From NCBI RefSeq assembly GCF_020400825.1, contig NZ_JAINVH010000020.1:62001-126000 (forward strand): 64,000 bases of DNA, written 5' to 3'. Below the pieces are notes generated by a model. That model saw nothing but the letters and a program-made list of their open reading frames with translations. It ran no database searches and had not been told where the DNA came from. The position numbers and the translations under genes are program-made. Below, one piece after another: positions 1-9,556 of the stretch. Positions within the stretch are counted from its first letter, which is position 1; every line of letters begins with the position of its first letter. Origin of the DNA: Streptomyces sp. HPF1205 (lineage in GTDB: Bacteria; Actinomycetota; Actinomycetes; Streptomycetales; Streptomycetaceae).

Positions 1-128
1 TCTACCCCTGGGCCGTCACCTTCGACCGCCTGGGGATGTTCGGGCTCGTCGAGATGCTCCTCTTCGTCGCCACCGTCTTCGTCGCCTACGCGTACGTGTG
101 GCGGCGCGGCGGCCTGGAGTGGGACTAG
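1..128 (+). CDS. nuoA: NuoA, NADH-quinone oxidoreductase subunit A (3' end only)
   Basis: The window opens inside this gene; only the last 41 codons are visible, reading from base 3 to a TAG at 126-128 and ending LEWD. NuoA is a small three-helix membrane subunit of complex I located next to the quinone channel. The visible part contains one hydrophobic helix (FGLVEMLLFVATVFVAYAYVW) followed by a short basic tail, as in the family C-terminus. It is followed 79 bases later by nuoB in the same direction, so it is the first visible gene of the nuo operon. The start and first two helices lie outside the window. Confidence 0.9.
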   Translation, partial: YPWAVTFDRLGMFGLVEMLLFVATVFVAYAYVWRRGGLEWD

Positions 129-207
129 TCGGCGGCGCGGGGACCACGGGGAACCACGGGACACCAGGACTGCGGACCGAGCGGAAGAGCGGACCAGGAG
201 CCAACGC

Positions 208-762
208 ATGGGTATCGAAGAGAAACTGCCGAGCGGATTCCTGCTCACGACGGTGGAGACCGCGGCCGGCTGGGTGCGCAAGGCGTCGGTGTTCCCGGCC
301 ACCTTCGGACTCGCCTGCTGCGCCATCGAGATGATGACCACCGGCGCCGGGCGGTACGACATGGCCCGGTTCGGGATGGAGGTCTTCCGCGGCTCGCCGC
401 GCCAGGCCGACCTGATGATCGTGGCCGGCCGGGTCAGCCAGAAGATGGCCCCGGTGCTGCGGCAGGTCTACGACCAGATGCCGAACCCCAAGTGGGTCAT
501 CTCCATGGGCGTGTGCGCCTCCAGCGGCGGGATGTTCAACAACTACGCGATCGTGCAGGGCGTCGACCACATCGTGCCGGTCGACATCTACCTGCCCGGC
601 TGTCCGCCGCGGCCCGAGATGCTGCTCGACGCGATCCTCAAGCTGCACGAGAAGATCCAGGGCGGCAAGCTCGGCGTGCACCGCGAGCAGGCCGCCCGCG
701 AGGCCGAGGAAGCCGCCCGCAACGCCCTTCCGCTGATCGAGATGAAGGGGCTGCTGCGGTGA
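208..762 (+). CDS. nuoB: NuoB, complex I subunit B (cluster N2)
   Basis: A 184-residue PSST-type subunit that holds the terminal [4Fe-4S] cluster N2, which passes electrons to quinone. The four cluster ligands are visible: adjacent Cys37-Cys38, Cys103 and Cys132 in the PGCPPRPE motif. The length and motif spacing match the family. The C-terminal 35 residues are a charged helical tail. It sits in the peripheral arm and shares the quinone pocket with NuoD, encoded two genes downstream. Its TGA overlaps the GTG of nuoC by 4 bases, which implies coupled translation. Confidence 0.97.
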   Translation: MGIEEKLPSGFLLTTVETAAGWVRKASVFPATFGLACCAIEMMTTGAGRYDMARFGMEVFRGSPRQADLMIVAGRVSQKMAPVLRQVYDQMPNPKWVISMGVCASSGGMFNNYAIVQGVDHIVPVDIYLPGCPPRPEMLLDAILKLHEKIQGGKLGVHREQAAREAEEAARNALPLIEMKGLLR

Positions 763-1505
763 CCGACACCTCCAACACCCCGAACGGGAACAACCTCCCC
801 ACCCAGCGCGACGACACCGCCGGCGAGGTGATCGGCGTCCGCAAGGGCATGTTCGGCGCCAACAACGGCGGCGACACCTCCGGCTACGGCGGCCTGGTCC
901 GCACCGTCCGGCTGCCCGGCGCGAGCACCCGCCCGTACGGCGGACCGCGCGGCGAGAGCGGCGAGGGCGTCTTCGACCTGATCGCCGACGAGCTGGAGGG
1001 CGCGCTGGAGGAGCAGGGCCTGCCGCCCGGCGAGGCGATCGAGAAGACGGTCGTGGACCGCGGCGAACTGACCTTCCACATCGCCCGCGAGCACCTGGTG
1101 CGGGTCGCCCGCACGCTGCGCGACGACCCGGCGCTGCGCTTCGAGCTGTGCACCGGCGTCAGCGGCGTGCACTACCCCGGCGACCGCGGCCGCGAACTGC
1201 ACGCCGTCTACCACCTGCGGTCGCTGACCCACACCCGGCTGATCCGGCTGGAGGTCGGCATCCCCGACGCCGACCCGCACGTCCCCTCGCTGGTCCCGGT
1301 CTACCCGACCAACGACTGGCACGAGCGCGAGACGTACGACTTCTTCGGCATCGTCTTCGACGGCCACCCCGCGCTCACCCGCATCATGATGCCGGACGAC
1401 TGGCCCGGCCATCCGCAGCGCAAGGACTACCCGCTCGGCGGCATCCCCGTCGAGTACAAGGGCGCCCAGATCCCGGCTCCCGACCAGCGGAGGTCGTACA
1501 GCTGA
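759..1505 (+). CDS. nuoC: NuoC, complex I 30-kDa subunit
   Basis: A 248-residue peripheral-arm subunit. The GTG at 759 is chosen because it overlaps the nuoB stop codon and all family similarity lies after it; an open frame extends further upstream but only as out-of-frame nuoB sequence. The conserved 30-kDa signature is seen near the C-terminus (YPTNDWHERETYDFFGI, then PDDWPGHPQRKDYPLGG). The first ~60 residues are a hydrophilic extension. NuoC packs against NuoD and NuoI; it carries no cofactor. Its TGA overlaps the nuoD ATG. Confidence 0.96.
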   Translation: MTDTSNTPNGNNLPTQRDDTAGEVIGVRKGMFGANNGGDTSGYGGLVRTVRLPGASTRPYGGPRGESGEGVFDLIADELEGALEEQGLPPGEAIEKTVVDRGELTFHIAREHLVRVARTLRDDPALRFELCTGVSGVHYPGDRGRELHAVYHLRSLTHTRLIRLEVGIPDADPHVPSLVPVYPTNDWHERETYDFFGIVFDGHPALTRIMMPDDWPGHPQRKDYPLGGIPVEYKGAQIPAPDQRRSYS

Positions 1506-2848
1506 TGAGCACTCCCCAAGCCCCCCACGCGCCGACCCAGGCCGAAGAGCGCGAGACCACCGAAGGCCGGGTCTTCACCGTCACCGGCGGCGACTGGGAC
1601 GAACTCGCCGAGACCGTCGGCAAGGCCGACGACGAGCGGATCATCGTCAACATGGGCCCGCAGCACCCGTCCACCCACGGCGTGCTGCGGCTGATCCTGG
1701 AGATCGACGGCGAGACGGTCACCGAGGCCAGGGCCGGCATCGGCTACCTGCACACCGGCATCGAGAAGAACATGGAGTTCCGGACCTGGACCCAGGGGTC
1801 CACGTTCGTGACGCGCATGGACTACCTCACGCCGCTGTTCAACGAGACGGCGTACTGCCTGGCCGTGGAGAAGCTGCTCGGCATCACCGACCAGGTGCCG
1901 GACCGGGCGAGCGTCATCCGGGTCATGCTGATGGAGCTCAACCGGATCTCCTCCCACCTGGTGGCCATCGCCACCGGCGGCATGGAGCTGGGCGCCACCA
2001 CGATCATGATCTACGGCTTCCGCGACCGCGAGATGATCCTCGACATCTTCGAGCTGATCACCGGCCTGCGGATGAACCACGCCTACGTACGCCCCGGGGG
2101 CCTGGCCCAGGACCTGCCGCCCGGCGCGGTCGACCAGGTGCGGGAGTTCGTGAAGACGTTCCGCAAGAACCTCCCGGAGTACGACAAGCTCGCCACCGGC
2201 AACCCCATCTTCAAGGGCCGCATGCAGGACGTCGGCTACCTGGACCTGGCCGGCTGCATGGCGCTGGGCGCCACCGGCCCCATCGTGCGCGCCGCGGGAC
2301 TGCCGCACGACCTGCGCAAGTCGGATCCGTACTGCGGTTACGAGAACTACGAGTTCGAGGTGCCGACCGAGGACTCGTGCGACTCCTACGGCCGCTTCCT
2401 GGTCCGGCTGTCCGAGATGCGCGAGAGCCTGCGGATCGTCGAGCAGTGCCTGGACCGGCTCGCGCCCGGCCCGGTGATGGTCGAGGACAAGAAGATCGCC
2501 TGGCCCGCCCAGCTCGCCCTCGGCCCGGACGGCATGGGCAACTCGCTGGACCACATCAAGAAGATCATGGGCACCTCCATGGAGGCCCTCATCCACCACT
2601 TCAAGCTGGTCACCGAGGGCTTCCGGGTGCCGGCCGGCCAGGCGTACTCGGCGGTGGAGTCCGCCAAGGGGGAGCTGGGCGTGCACGTCGTCAGCGACGG
2701 CGGCACACGCCCCTACCGGGTGCACTTCCGCGACCCCTCCTTCACCAACCTGCAGACCATGGCGGCGATGTGCGAGGGCGGCCAGGTCGCCGACGTCATC
2801 GTCGCGGTGGCGTCCATCGACCCCGTGATGGGAGGTGTCGACCGATGA
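1505..2848 (+). CDS. nuoD: NuoD, complex I 49-kDa subunit (quinone site)
   Basis: A 447-residue subunit related to the large subunit of NiFe hydrogenases; it forms the quinone-binding cavity with NuoB. Key features are NMGPQHPSTHGVLRL (the quinone-site histidine loop) at about residues 49-63 and GYLHTGIEKNMEFRTW carrying the quinone-site tyrosine. ATG 1505 overlaps the nuoC stop. This matters for the whole window, because it is the only nuoD visible: the second nuo operon (from 38614) has none. Confidence 0.97.
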   Translation: MSTPQAPHAPTQAEERETTEGRVFTVTGGDWDELAETVGKADDERIIVNMGPQHPSTHGVLRLILEIDGETVTEARAGIGYLHTGIEKNMEFRTWTQGSTFVTRMDYLTPLFNETAYCLAVEKLLGITDQVPDRASVIRVMLMELNRISSHLVAIATGGMELGATTIMIYGFRDREMILDIFELITGLRMNHAYVRPGGLAQDLPPGAVDQVREFVKTFRKNLPEYDKLATGNPIFKGRMQDVGYLDLAGCMALGATGPIVRAAGLPHDLRKSDPYCGYENYEFEVPTEDSCDSYGRFLVRLSEMRESLRIVEQCLDRLAPGPVMVEDKKIAWPAQLALGPDGMGNSLDHIKKIMGTSMEALIHHFKLVTEGFRVPAGQAYSAVESAKGELGVHVVSDGGTRPYRVHFRDPSFTNLQTMAAMCEGGQVADVIVAVASIDPVMGGVDR

Positions 2849-3735
2849 CCGAAGTCTCCCTCGGCATCCCTGAGATGCCCGCGCCCGACTACCCGGCCGA
2901 CGTCCGGGCCCGGCTGGAGAGCGACGCCCGGGAGGTGATCGCCCGCTACCCCGGTTCGCGCAGCGCCCTGCTGCCGCTGCTGCACCTGGTGCAGTCCGAG
3001 GAGGGCCACGTCACGCGCACCGGCATCCGCTTCTGCGCCGAGCTGCTGGACCTCACCACCGCCGAGGTCACCGCGGTCGCCACCTTCTACACGATGTACC
3101 GGCGCAAGCCCTCGGGCGACTACCAGGTCGGGGTGTGCACCAACACGCTGTGCGCGGTGATGGGCGGCGACGCCATCTTCGAGGAGCTGCAGCGGCACCT
3201 CGGCGTCGGCAACGACGAGACCACCGCCGACGGCAAGGTCACCCTGGAGCACATCGAGTGCAACGCGGCCTGCGACTTCGCGCCCGTGGTGATGGTCAAC
3301 TGGGAGTTCTTCGACAACCAGACCCCCGAGTCCGCGAAGGCCCTCGTGGACGACCTCATCGCCGGCCGCGAGGTGCGCCCGACCCGCGGCGCGCCCCTGT
3401 GCACGTACAAGGAGACGGCCCGCATCCTGGCCGGCTTCACCGACGAGCGCGAGGGCGCCGTCGAGGCCGGCGGCAGCGCGGGACCCGCCTCGCTCGCGGG
3501 GCTGCGGCTGCACCGGGGCGAGGCCCCGGCCAGGACCGTCCCGCAGCAGGCCAACCCGCCCTCTGCCTTCGGCGAGGGGGCACCCGGCGCGGAGGCCGGC
3601 ACCCACGCCACGCCGACCTCGCCGTCGCCCGCCGAGCACCCCAGTTCGCACGACGCGCCCCTGCCCACCAGCGACTCCGACCCGGCGCGCGCCGACCACG
3701 GCACCGAGCGCACCACCGAGGAGGACGGCGAGTGA
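2845..3735 (+). CDS. nuoE: NuoE, complex I 24-kDa subunit with long C-terminal tail
   Basis: A thioredoxin-fold [2Fe-2S] (N1a) subunit of the NADH-oxidising module. The cluster ligands are Cys98-x4-Cys103 and Cys139-x3-Cys143. Residues 1-195 cover the conserved domain. The remaining ~100 residues are an Ala/Pro/Gly/Ser-rich, low-complexity tail, so the protein (296 aa) is much longer than typical NuoE (about 160-180 aa). It overlaps nuoD by 4 bases (ATGA at 2845) and nuoF at the other end. NuoE and NuoF together accept electrons from NADH. The tail is probably disordered; its role is unknown. Confidence 0.95.
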   Translation: MTEVSLGIPEMPAPDYPADVRARLESDAREVIARYPGSRSALLPLLHLVQSEEGHVTRTGIRFCAELLDLTTAEVTAVATFYTMYRRKPSGDYQVGVCTNTLCAVMGGDAIFEELQRHLGVGNDETTADGKVTLEHIECNAACDFAPVVMVNWEFFDNQTPESAKALVDDLIAGREVRPTRGAPLCTYKETARILAGFTDEREGAVEAGGSAGPASLAGLRLHRGEAPARTVPQQANPPSAFGEGAPGAEAGTHATPTSPSPAEHPSSHDAPLPTSDSDPARADHGTERTTEEDGE

Positions 3736-5069
3736 TGACGGTCGAATCCCCCGAGAAGCTCCTCGCGCCCGTGCTGTCGGCGTTCTGGGACGACCCGCGG
3801 TCATGGACGCTGGAGACCTATCGCCGGCACGAGGGCTACCAGGGGCTGCGCAAGGCGCTGGCGATGGCGCCCGACGACGTGATCGCCTACGTGAAGGAAT
3901 CGGGCCTGCGCGGGCGCGGCGGCGCCGGCTTCCCCACCGGCATGAAGTGGCAGTTCATCCCGCAGGGCGACGGCAAGCCGCACTACCTCGTGGTCAACGC
4001 CGACGAGTCCGAGCCGGGAACCTGCAAGGACATCCCGCTCATGTACGCCAACCCGCACTCCCTCATCGAGGGCATCGTGATCGCCTGCTGGGCGATCCGC
4101 TCCAACCATGCCTTCATCTACCTCCGCGGTGAGGTCGTGCCCGTGCTGCGCCGGCTGCACGAGGCCGTGCGCGAGGCGTACGCCGCCGGATACCTCGGCA
4201 AGGACATCCAGGGCAGCGGCTTCGACCTGGACATCACCGTGCACGCGGGCGCCGGGGCGTACATCTGCGGTGAGGAGACGGCGCTGCTGGACTCGCTGGA
4301 GGGACGCCGCGGCCAGCCCAGGCTCCGGCCGCCCTTCCCGGCGGTCGAGGGCCTGTACGCCTGCCCCACTGTGGTGAACAACGTCGAATCGATCGCGTCG
4401 GTTCCCTCGATCATCCACCGGGGCAAGGAATGGTTCCGGTCGATGGGCAGCGAGAAGTCCCCGGGCTTCACGCTCTACTCGCTGTCGGGCCACGTCGCCC
4501 GCCCCGGCCAGTACGAGGGCCCGCTCGGCATCACCCTGCGCCAGCTGCTCGACATGGGCGGCGGCATGCGCCCCGGCCACCGGCTGAAGTTCTGGACCCC
4601 GGGCGGCTCGTCCACCCCGATCTTCACCGACGAGCACCTGGACGTGCCGCTGGACTACGAGGGCGTCGCCGCCGCCGGGTCGATGCTCGGCACCAAGGCG
4701 CTGCAGTGCTTCGACGAGACCACCTGCGTGGTGCGGGCGGTCACCCGGTGGACGGAGTTCTACGCCCACGAGTCCTGCGGCAAGTGCACGCCGTGCCGCG
4801 AGGGCACCTACTGGCTCGTGCAGCTGATGCGCGACATCGAGGCGGGCAAGGGCCGGCCCGGGGACCTCGACAAGCTGAACGACATCGCCGACAACATCAA
4901 CGGCAAAGCATTCTGCGCGCTGGGCGACGGAGCCGCCGCCCCGATCTTCTCCTCGCTGAAGTACTTCCGGTCCGAGTACGAGGAGCACATCGAGCGCGGG
5001 GGCTGCCCCTTCGACCCGGCCCGCTCCACCGCCTGGGCCGACTCGTCCCGTACGGAGGTCATCGCGTGA
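3735..5069 (+). CDS. nuoF: NuoF, complex I 51-kDa subunit (NADH/FMN site)
   Basis: A 444-residue flavoprotein that binds NADH and FMN and carries [4Fe-4S] cluster N3. The glycine-rich nucleotide motif GRGGAGFPTGMKW lies at residues 60-72. The cluster motif ESCGKCTPCREG (Cys near 348, 351 and 354) and the fourth Cys in FCALGDGA (near 394) are present. Start: ATG 3735 overlaps the nuoE stop; an in-frame GTG one codon earlier (3732) is also possible. The gene overlaps nuoG by 4 bases. Confidence 0.97.
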   Translation: MTVESPEKLLAPVLSAFWDDPRSWTLETYRRHEGYQGLRKALAMAPDDVIAYVKESGLRGRGGAGFPTGMKWQFIPQGDGKPHYLVVNADESEPGTCKDIPLMYANPHSLIEGIVIACWAIRSNHAFIYLRGEVVPVLRRLHEAVREAYAAGYLGKDIQGSGFDLDITVHAGAGAYICGEETALLDSLEGRRGQPRLRPPFPAVEGLYACPTVVNNVESIASVPSIIHRGKEWFRSMGSEKSPGFTLYSLSGHVARPGQYEGPLGITLRQLLDMGGGMRPGHRLKFWTPGGSSTPIFTDEHLDVPLDYEGVAAAGSMLGTKALQCFDETTCVVRAVTRWTEFYAHESCGKCTPCREGTYWLVQLMRDIEAGKGRPGDLDKLNDIADNINGKAFCALGDGAAAPIFSSLKYFRSEYEEHIERGGCPFDPARSTAWADSSRTEVIA

Positions 5070-7549
5070 CCGTCACGACCAACAACGCGCCCTCCGGAGG
5101 GGCGGCGGTGCCCCCCGAGGACCTGATCTCGGTCACCATCGACGGCATCGGCGTCTCCGTCCCCAAGGGCACCCTGGTGATCAGGGCCGCCGAGATGATC
5201 GGCGTCGAGGTCCCCCGGTTCTGCGACCACCCGCTGCTGGACCCGGTGGGTGCCTGCCGCCAGTGCATCGTGGAGATCGAGGGCCAGCGCAAGCCCGTCG
5301 CCTCGTGCACCATCGCCTGCACCGACGGCATGGTGATCAGCACCCAGGTCACCTCGCCGGTCGCCGAGAAGGCCCAGCGCGGCATGATGGAGTTCCTGCT
5401 CATCAACCACCCGCTGGACTGCCCGGTCTGCGACAAGGGCGGCGAGTGCCCGCTGCAGAACCAGTCCATGATGGTCGGCGACCCGGACACCCGCTTCGAG
5501 GGCCGCAAGCGGACGTACGCCAAGCCCGTGCCGATCTCCACGCAGGTGCTGCTGGACCGCGAGCGGTGCGTGCTGTGCGCGCGATGCACCCGGTTCAGCC
5601 AGCAGATCGCGGGCGACCCCTTCATCGAGCTGCTGGAGCGCGGCGCGCTGGAGCAGGTCGGCACCGGCGAGGGCGAGCCGTTCCGCTCGTACTTCTCCGG
5701 CAACACCATCCAGATCTGCCCGGTGGGCGCGCTCACCTCGGCCGCGTACCGGTTCCGCTCCCGCCCCTTCGACCTGGTGTCGTCCCCGTCGGTGTGCGAG
5801 CACTGCGCCGGCGGCTGCGCCACCCGTACCGACCACCGCCGCGGCAAGGTGATGCGGCGGCTGGCCGGCAACGACCCGGAGGTCAACGAGGAGTGGCTGT
5901 GCGACAAGGGCCGGTTCGGCTTCCGCTACGCCCAGCGGCCCGAGCGCCTCACCCACCCGCTGGTCCGCGACGCCTCCGGTGAGCTGGTCCCGGCGAGCTG
6001 GCCCGAGGCGCTGGCCGCCGCGGCGGCCGGACTGAGCGCGGCCCACGGCCGGGCGGCGGTGCTGTCCGGCGGCCGCCTCACCGTGGAGGACGCCTACGCG
6101 TACGGCAAGTTCGCCCGTGTCGTCCTCGGCACGAACGACGTGGACTTCCGGGCCCGCCCGCACTCCGAGGAGGAGGCCGGCTTCCTGGCCGCCGCGGTCG
6201 CCGGGCGCGGCGTCGACCTCGACGGCAGCGGCCTGACGAACCTGGCGCTGGAGAAGGCGCCCGCCGTCCTGCTGGCCGGCCTTGAGGCCGAGGAGGAGGC
6301 CCCCGGCATCTTCCTGCGGCTGCGCAAGGCCCACCGCAAGCACAAGCAGCGCACCTACGCGCTGGCCGGCCACGCCACCCGCGGCCTGAACAAGGCGGGA
6401 GGTGTGCTGCTGCCCACCGCCCCCGGCACCGAGCCGGAGTGGATGGACGCGCTGTCCGGCGGTGTCGGGCTCGACGACCTGGGCCGCGAGGCGGCCGAGG
6501 CGCTGCGCGCCGAGGGCGCGGTGATCCTGGTCGGCGAGCGGCTGGCCACCGTGCCGGGCGCCTACACGGCCGCGCTGCGGCTGGCCACCGCGACCGGGGC
6601 CACGCTCGCGTGGGTCCCGCGCCGGGCCGGCGAGCGCGGCGCGGTCGAGGCCGGCGTGCTGCCCGGACTGCTGCCCGGCGGCCGTACGGTCAGCGACCCG
6701 CGGGCCCGCGAGGAGGTCGCCCGCGTGTGGGGCCTGCCCGCCCTGCCCACCCGCTACGGGCGCGGCACCGGCGAGATCATCGAGGCCGCGGCCACCGGCG
6801 AACTGGCCGCGCTCGTCGTCGGCGGCGTCGAGGTCGCGGACCTCCCGGACCCGGCCAGGGCCCGGATCGCGCTGGCCAACGCCGGCTTCGTGGTCAGCCT
6901 GGAACAGCGGCCCAGCGAGGTCACCGAGCGCGCCGACGTGGTGCTCCCGGTCGCCGCGGTCGCCGAGAAGCCGGGCACCTTCCTCAACTGGGAGGGCCGC
7001 GCCCGCTCCTTCGAGGCCGCGATCAAGCCCGACCAGGCCACCACCCGGCACCAGCTGCCGGACGCGCGCGTGCTGACGATGCTCGCCGACGCCATGGACG
7101 TGGCCCTGGGCCTGGCCGACGTACGCGCCGCCCGCCGCGAACTGGACGCACTGGCCGGGTGGTCGGGTCCGTACGCGCCCGCGCCGCTGGAGACGTCCGT
7201 CCCGCTGCCGCGGCCCGAACCCGGCCAGGCGGTCCTGGCCGGCCACCGGCTGCTGCTGGACCAGGGCCGCCTCCAGGACGGCGACGACGCCCTGGCCGGC
7301 ACCCGGCACCCGGCGGTGGCCCGCCTGTCCGCGGCGACCGCGGCGGAGACGGGAGTGCGCGACGGCGACCCGCTCACCGTCACCGGCCCGTCCGGCGCGG
7401 TCACCTTCCCGGCGGCCGTGACCCCGATGCCGGACCGGGTGGTGTGGCTGCCGCTCAACTCCGCCGGCGGCGGCGTCGCGTCGGACACCGGAGCGCTTCC
7501 CGGCCAGGTCGTCAGCGTCAGTGGCCCGACTTCGGAGGTGGCCGAATGA
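5066..7549 (+). CDS. nuoG: NuoG, complex I 75-kDa subunit
   Basis: An 827-residue peripheral-arm subunit. In order: a [2Fe-2S] ferredoxin domain (Cys53, 64, 67, 81); the His-ligated N5 motif HPLDCPVCDKGGECP; N4 ligands in ERCVLCARCTRF and QICPVGAL; and then CEHCAGGC with a later EEWLC, matching the extra N7 cluster found in some bacterial enzymes. The rest is a molybdopterin-oxidoreductase-like domain without an obvious cofactor site. GTG 5066 overlaps the nuoF stop. It ends overlapping the ATG of nuoH. Confidence 0.96.
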   Translation: MTVTTNNAPSGGAAVPPEDLISVTIDGIGVSVPKGTLVIRAAEMIGVEVPRFCDHPLLDPVGACRQCIVEIEGQRKPVASCTIACTDGMVISTQVTSPVAEKAQRGMMEFLLINHPLDCPVCDKGGECPLQNQSMMVGDPDTRFEGRKRTYAKPVPISTQVLLDRERCVLCARCTRFSQQIAGDPFIELLERGALEQVGTGEGEPFRSYFSGNTIQICPVGALTSAAYRFRSRPFDLVSSPSVCEHCAGGCATRTDHRRGKVMRRLAGNDPEVNEEWLCDKGRFGFRYAQRPERLTHPLVRDASGELVPASWPEALAAAAAGLSAAHGRAAVLSGGRLTVEDAYAYGKFARVVLGTNDVDFRARPHSEEEAGFLAAAVAGRGVDLDGSGLTNLALEKAPAVLLAGLEAEEEAPGIFLRLRKAHRKHKQRTYALAGHATRGLNKAGGVLLPTAPGTEPEWMDALSGGVGLDDLGREAAEALRAEGAVILVGERLATVPGAYTAALRLATATGATLAWVPRRAGERGAVEAGVLPGLLPGGRTVSDPRAREEVARVWGLPALPTRYGRGTGEIIEAAATGELAALVVGGVEVADLPDPARARIALANAGFVVSLEQRPSEVTERADVVLPVAAVAEKPGTFLNWEGRARSFEAAIKPDQATTRHQLPDARVLTMLADAMDVALGLADVRAARRELDALAGWSGPYAPAPLETSVPLPRPEPGQAVLAGHRLLLDQGRLQDGDDALAGTRHPAVARLSAATAAETGVRDGDPLTVTGPSGAVTFPAAVTPMPDRVVWLPLNSAGGGVASDTGALPGQVVSVSGPTSEVAE

Positions 7550-8931
7550 GTGCCCCCATGCTCACCCTTGCCGCGACCCCCGAGCACCTGTCGTACTTCG
7601 GGCACGACGTGTGGTGGCTCATCGCCCTCAAGGCGGTGTTCTGCTTCGCGTTCGCCATGCTGACGGTGCTGTTCTCCATCGTGTGGGAGCGCAAGGTCGT
7701 CGCCTGGATGCAGTTGCGGATCGGGCCCAACCGGCACGGCCCCTGGGGCATGCTGCAGTCGCTCGCCGACGGCGTGAAGCTGATGCTCAAGGAGGACCTC
7801 ACCGTCAAGCGGGCCGACAAGGTCGTGTTCATCCTGGCGCCGATCGTCTCGGCGATCCCGGCGTTCATGGCCTTCGCGGTGATCCCGTTCGGCCCCGCCG
7901 ACAACGAGGTGTCGATCTTCGGCCACCGCACCCCGATGCAGCTCACCGACCTGCCGATCGGCATCCTCTACATCCTGGCCACGGCCTCGGTCGGCATCTA
8001 CGGCATCGTGCTCGCCGGCTGGTCGTCCGGCTCCACGTACCCGCTGCTCGGCGGCCTGCGCGCGTCCGCGCAGATGATCTCGTACGAGATCGCGATGGGC
8101 CTGTCGTTCGCCGCGGTGTTCCTCTACTCCGGCTCGATGTCGACCTCGACCATCGTGACCGCCCAGCACCAGCGGTGGTACGCGATCCTGCTGCCGGTCT
8201 CGTTCCTGATCTACGTCTGCACGATGATCGGGGAGACCAACCGCGCCCCCTTCGACATGCCCGAGTCCGAGGGCGACCTGGTCGGCGGGTTCAACACCGA
8301 GTACAGCTCGATCAAGTTCGCGCTGTTCATGCTCGCCGAGTACGTGAACATGGTGACGGTCTCCGCGGTCGCCACCACCCTCTTCCTCGGCGGCTGGCGG
8401 GCCCCCTGGCCGATCTCCACCGCCTGGGCGGGCGCCAACCACGGCTGGTGGCCGCTGCTGTGGTTCGTCATCAAGGTGAACCTCCTGCTGTTCTTCTTCA
8501 TCTGGCTGCGCGGCACCCTGCCCCGGGTCCGCTACGACCAGTTGATGAAGCTCGGCTGGAAGGTGCTCATCCCGATCTCCATGGTGTGGCTGATGCTCGT
8601 GGCCGCCGTGCGGGCGATGCGGAACGAGAACTGGGACTTCACCAAGATCGTGCTGTACATCGGCGGCGTGGTGCTCGCGCTGCTGCTGCTCTCGCTGGTC
8701 GTGGACGTCTTCCGCGGCCGCGAGGAGGAGAGCGAGCAGGCCGCGGGCGGCCCCCTCGCGCCGCCGGAGAAGTTCGACCCGATGGCGGGCGGCTTCCCCG
8801 TACCGCCGCTGCCGGGCCAGCAGGCGCAGCCGGTGCCGCGGCGCCCCAGCCGCGCGCAGGTCCAGCTCGTGGGCGCGCCCCCCGCCGACGAGACCACCGA
8901 CACGGACAAGAAGGAGGACGGCGATGCCTGA
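7546..8931 (+). CDS. nuoH: NuoH, complex I membrane subunit H
   Basis: A 461-residue integral membrane subunit that links the quinone cavity to the membrane arm. About eight hydrophobic helices are seen. Conserved stretches include WERKVVAWMQLRIGPNRHGPWG and GETNRAPFDMPESEGDLVGGFNTEYSS, which carries the acidic residues lining the quinone entry path. The last ~85 residues are a hydrophilic Pro/Ala/Gln-rich tail, longer than in most homologues. It overlaps nuoG by 4 bases and nuoI by 8 bases. Confidence 0.97.
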   Translation: MSAPMLTLAATPEHLSYFGHDVWWLIALKAVFCFAFAMLTVLFSIVWERKVVAWMQLRIGPNRHGPWGMLQSLADGVKLMLKEDLTVKRADKVVFILAPIVSAIPAFMAFAVIPFGPADNEVSIFGHRTPMQLTDLPIGILYILATASVGIYGIVLAGWSSGSTYPLLGGLRASAQMISYEIAMGLSFAAVFLYSGSMSTSTIVTAQHQRWYAILLPVSFLIYVCTMIGETNRAPFDMPESEGDLVGGFNTEYSSIKFALFMLAEYVNMVTVSAVATTLFLGGWRAPWPISTAWAGANHGWWPLLWFVIKVNLLLFFFIWLRGTLPRVRYDQLMKLGWKVLIPISMVWLMLVAAVRAMRNENWDFTKIVLYIGGVVLALLLLSLVVDVFRGREEESEQAAGGPLAPPEKFDPMAGGFPVPPLPGQQAQPVPRRPSRAQVQLVGAPPADETTDTDKKEDGDA

Positions 8932-9556
8932 GTTCCTGGAGCCGGTCGCGGGCTTCGGCGTGACCTTCAAGGCCATGTTCAAGAAGCGGCTGACCGAGCA
9001 GTACCCGGAGTACAAGAAGCCCACCGCGCCGCGGTTCCACGGCCGCCACCAGCTCAACCGGCACCCCGACGGGCTGGAGAAGTGCGTCGGCTGCGAGCTG
9101 TGCGCGTGGGCCTGCCCGGCCGACGCGATCTACGTGGAGGGCGCGGACAACACCGACGAGGAGCGCTACTCCCCGGGCGAGCGCTACGGCCGCGTCTACC
9201 AGATCAACTACGCCCGCTGCATCCTGTGCGGCCTGTGCATCGAGGCGTGCCCGACCCGCGCGCTGACCATGACCAACGAGTACGAACTCGCCGACCGGAC
9301 CCGCGAGTCGCTGATCTTCACCAAGGAGCAGCTGCTGGCCGGCCTGGAGGAGGGCATGGTCGACTCGCCGCACGCGATCTTCCCGGGCATGGACGAGGGC
9401 GACTACTACCGCGGCGCGGTCACCGAGGCGGCGCCCGGGACCGTACGGCAGGTGGCGGTCTCCAAGGGCGAGAAGCCGGAGGACGAGAGCGCCGAGGGCC
9501 CCGAGGTCGTCGCGCCCGGCGGTTCCACCCCGGCGGGAACGGGGGCCGAGGCATGA
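8924..9556 (+). CDS. nuoI: NuoI, complex I subunit with two [4Fe-4S] clusters
   Basis: A 210-residue ferredoxin-like subunit carrying clusters N6a and N6b, which conduct electrons to NuoB. The two motifs are Cys54-x2-Cys57-x2-Cys60-x3-Cys64-Pro and Cys99-x2-Cys102-x2-Cys105-x3-Cys109-Pro. An N-terminal amphipathic region (PEFLEPVAGFGVTFKAMFKK) would lie on the membrane. The final ~50 residues are an acidic low-complexity tail. It overlaps nuoH by 8 bases and nuoJ by 4 bases. Confidence 0.97.
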   Translation: MPEFLEPVAGFGVTFKAMFKKRLTEQYPEYKKPTAPRFHGRHQLNRHPDGLEKCVGCELCAWACPADAIYVEGADNTDEERYSPGERYGRVYQINYARCILCGLCIEACPTRALTMTNEYELADRTRESLIFTKEQLLAGLEEGMVDSPHAIFPGMDEGDYYRGAVTEAAPGTVRQVAVSKGEKPEDESAEGPEVVAPGGSTPAGTGAEA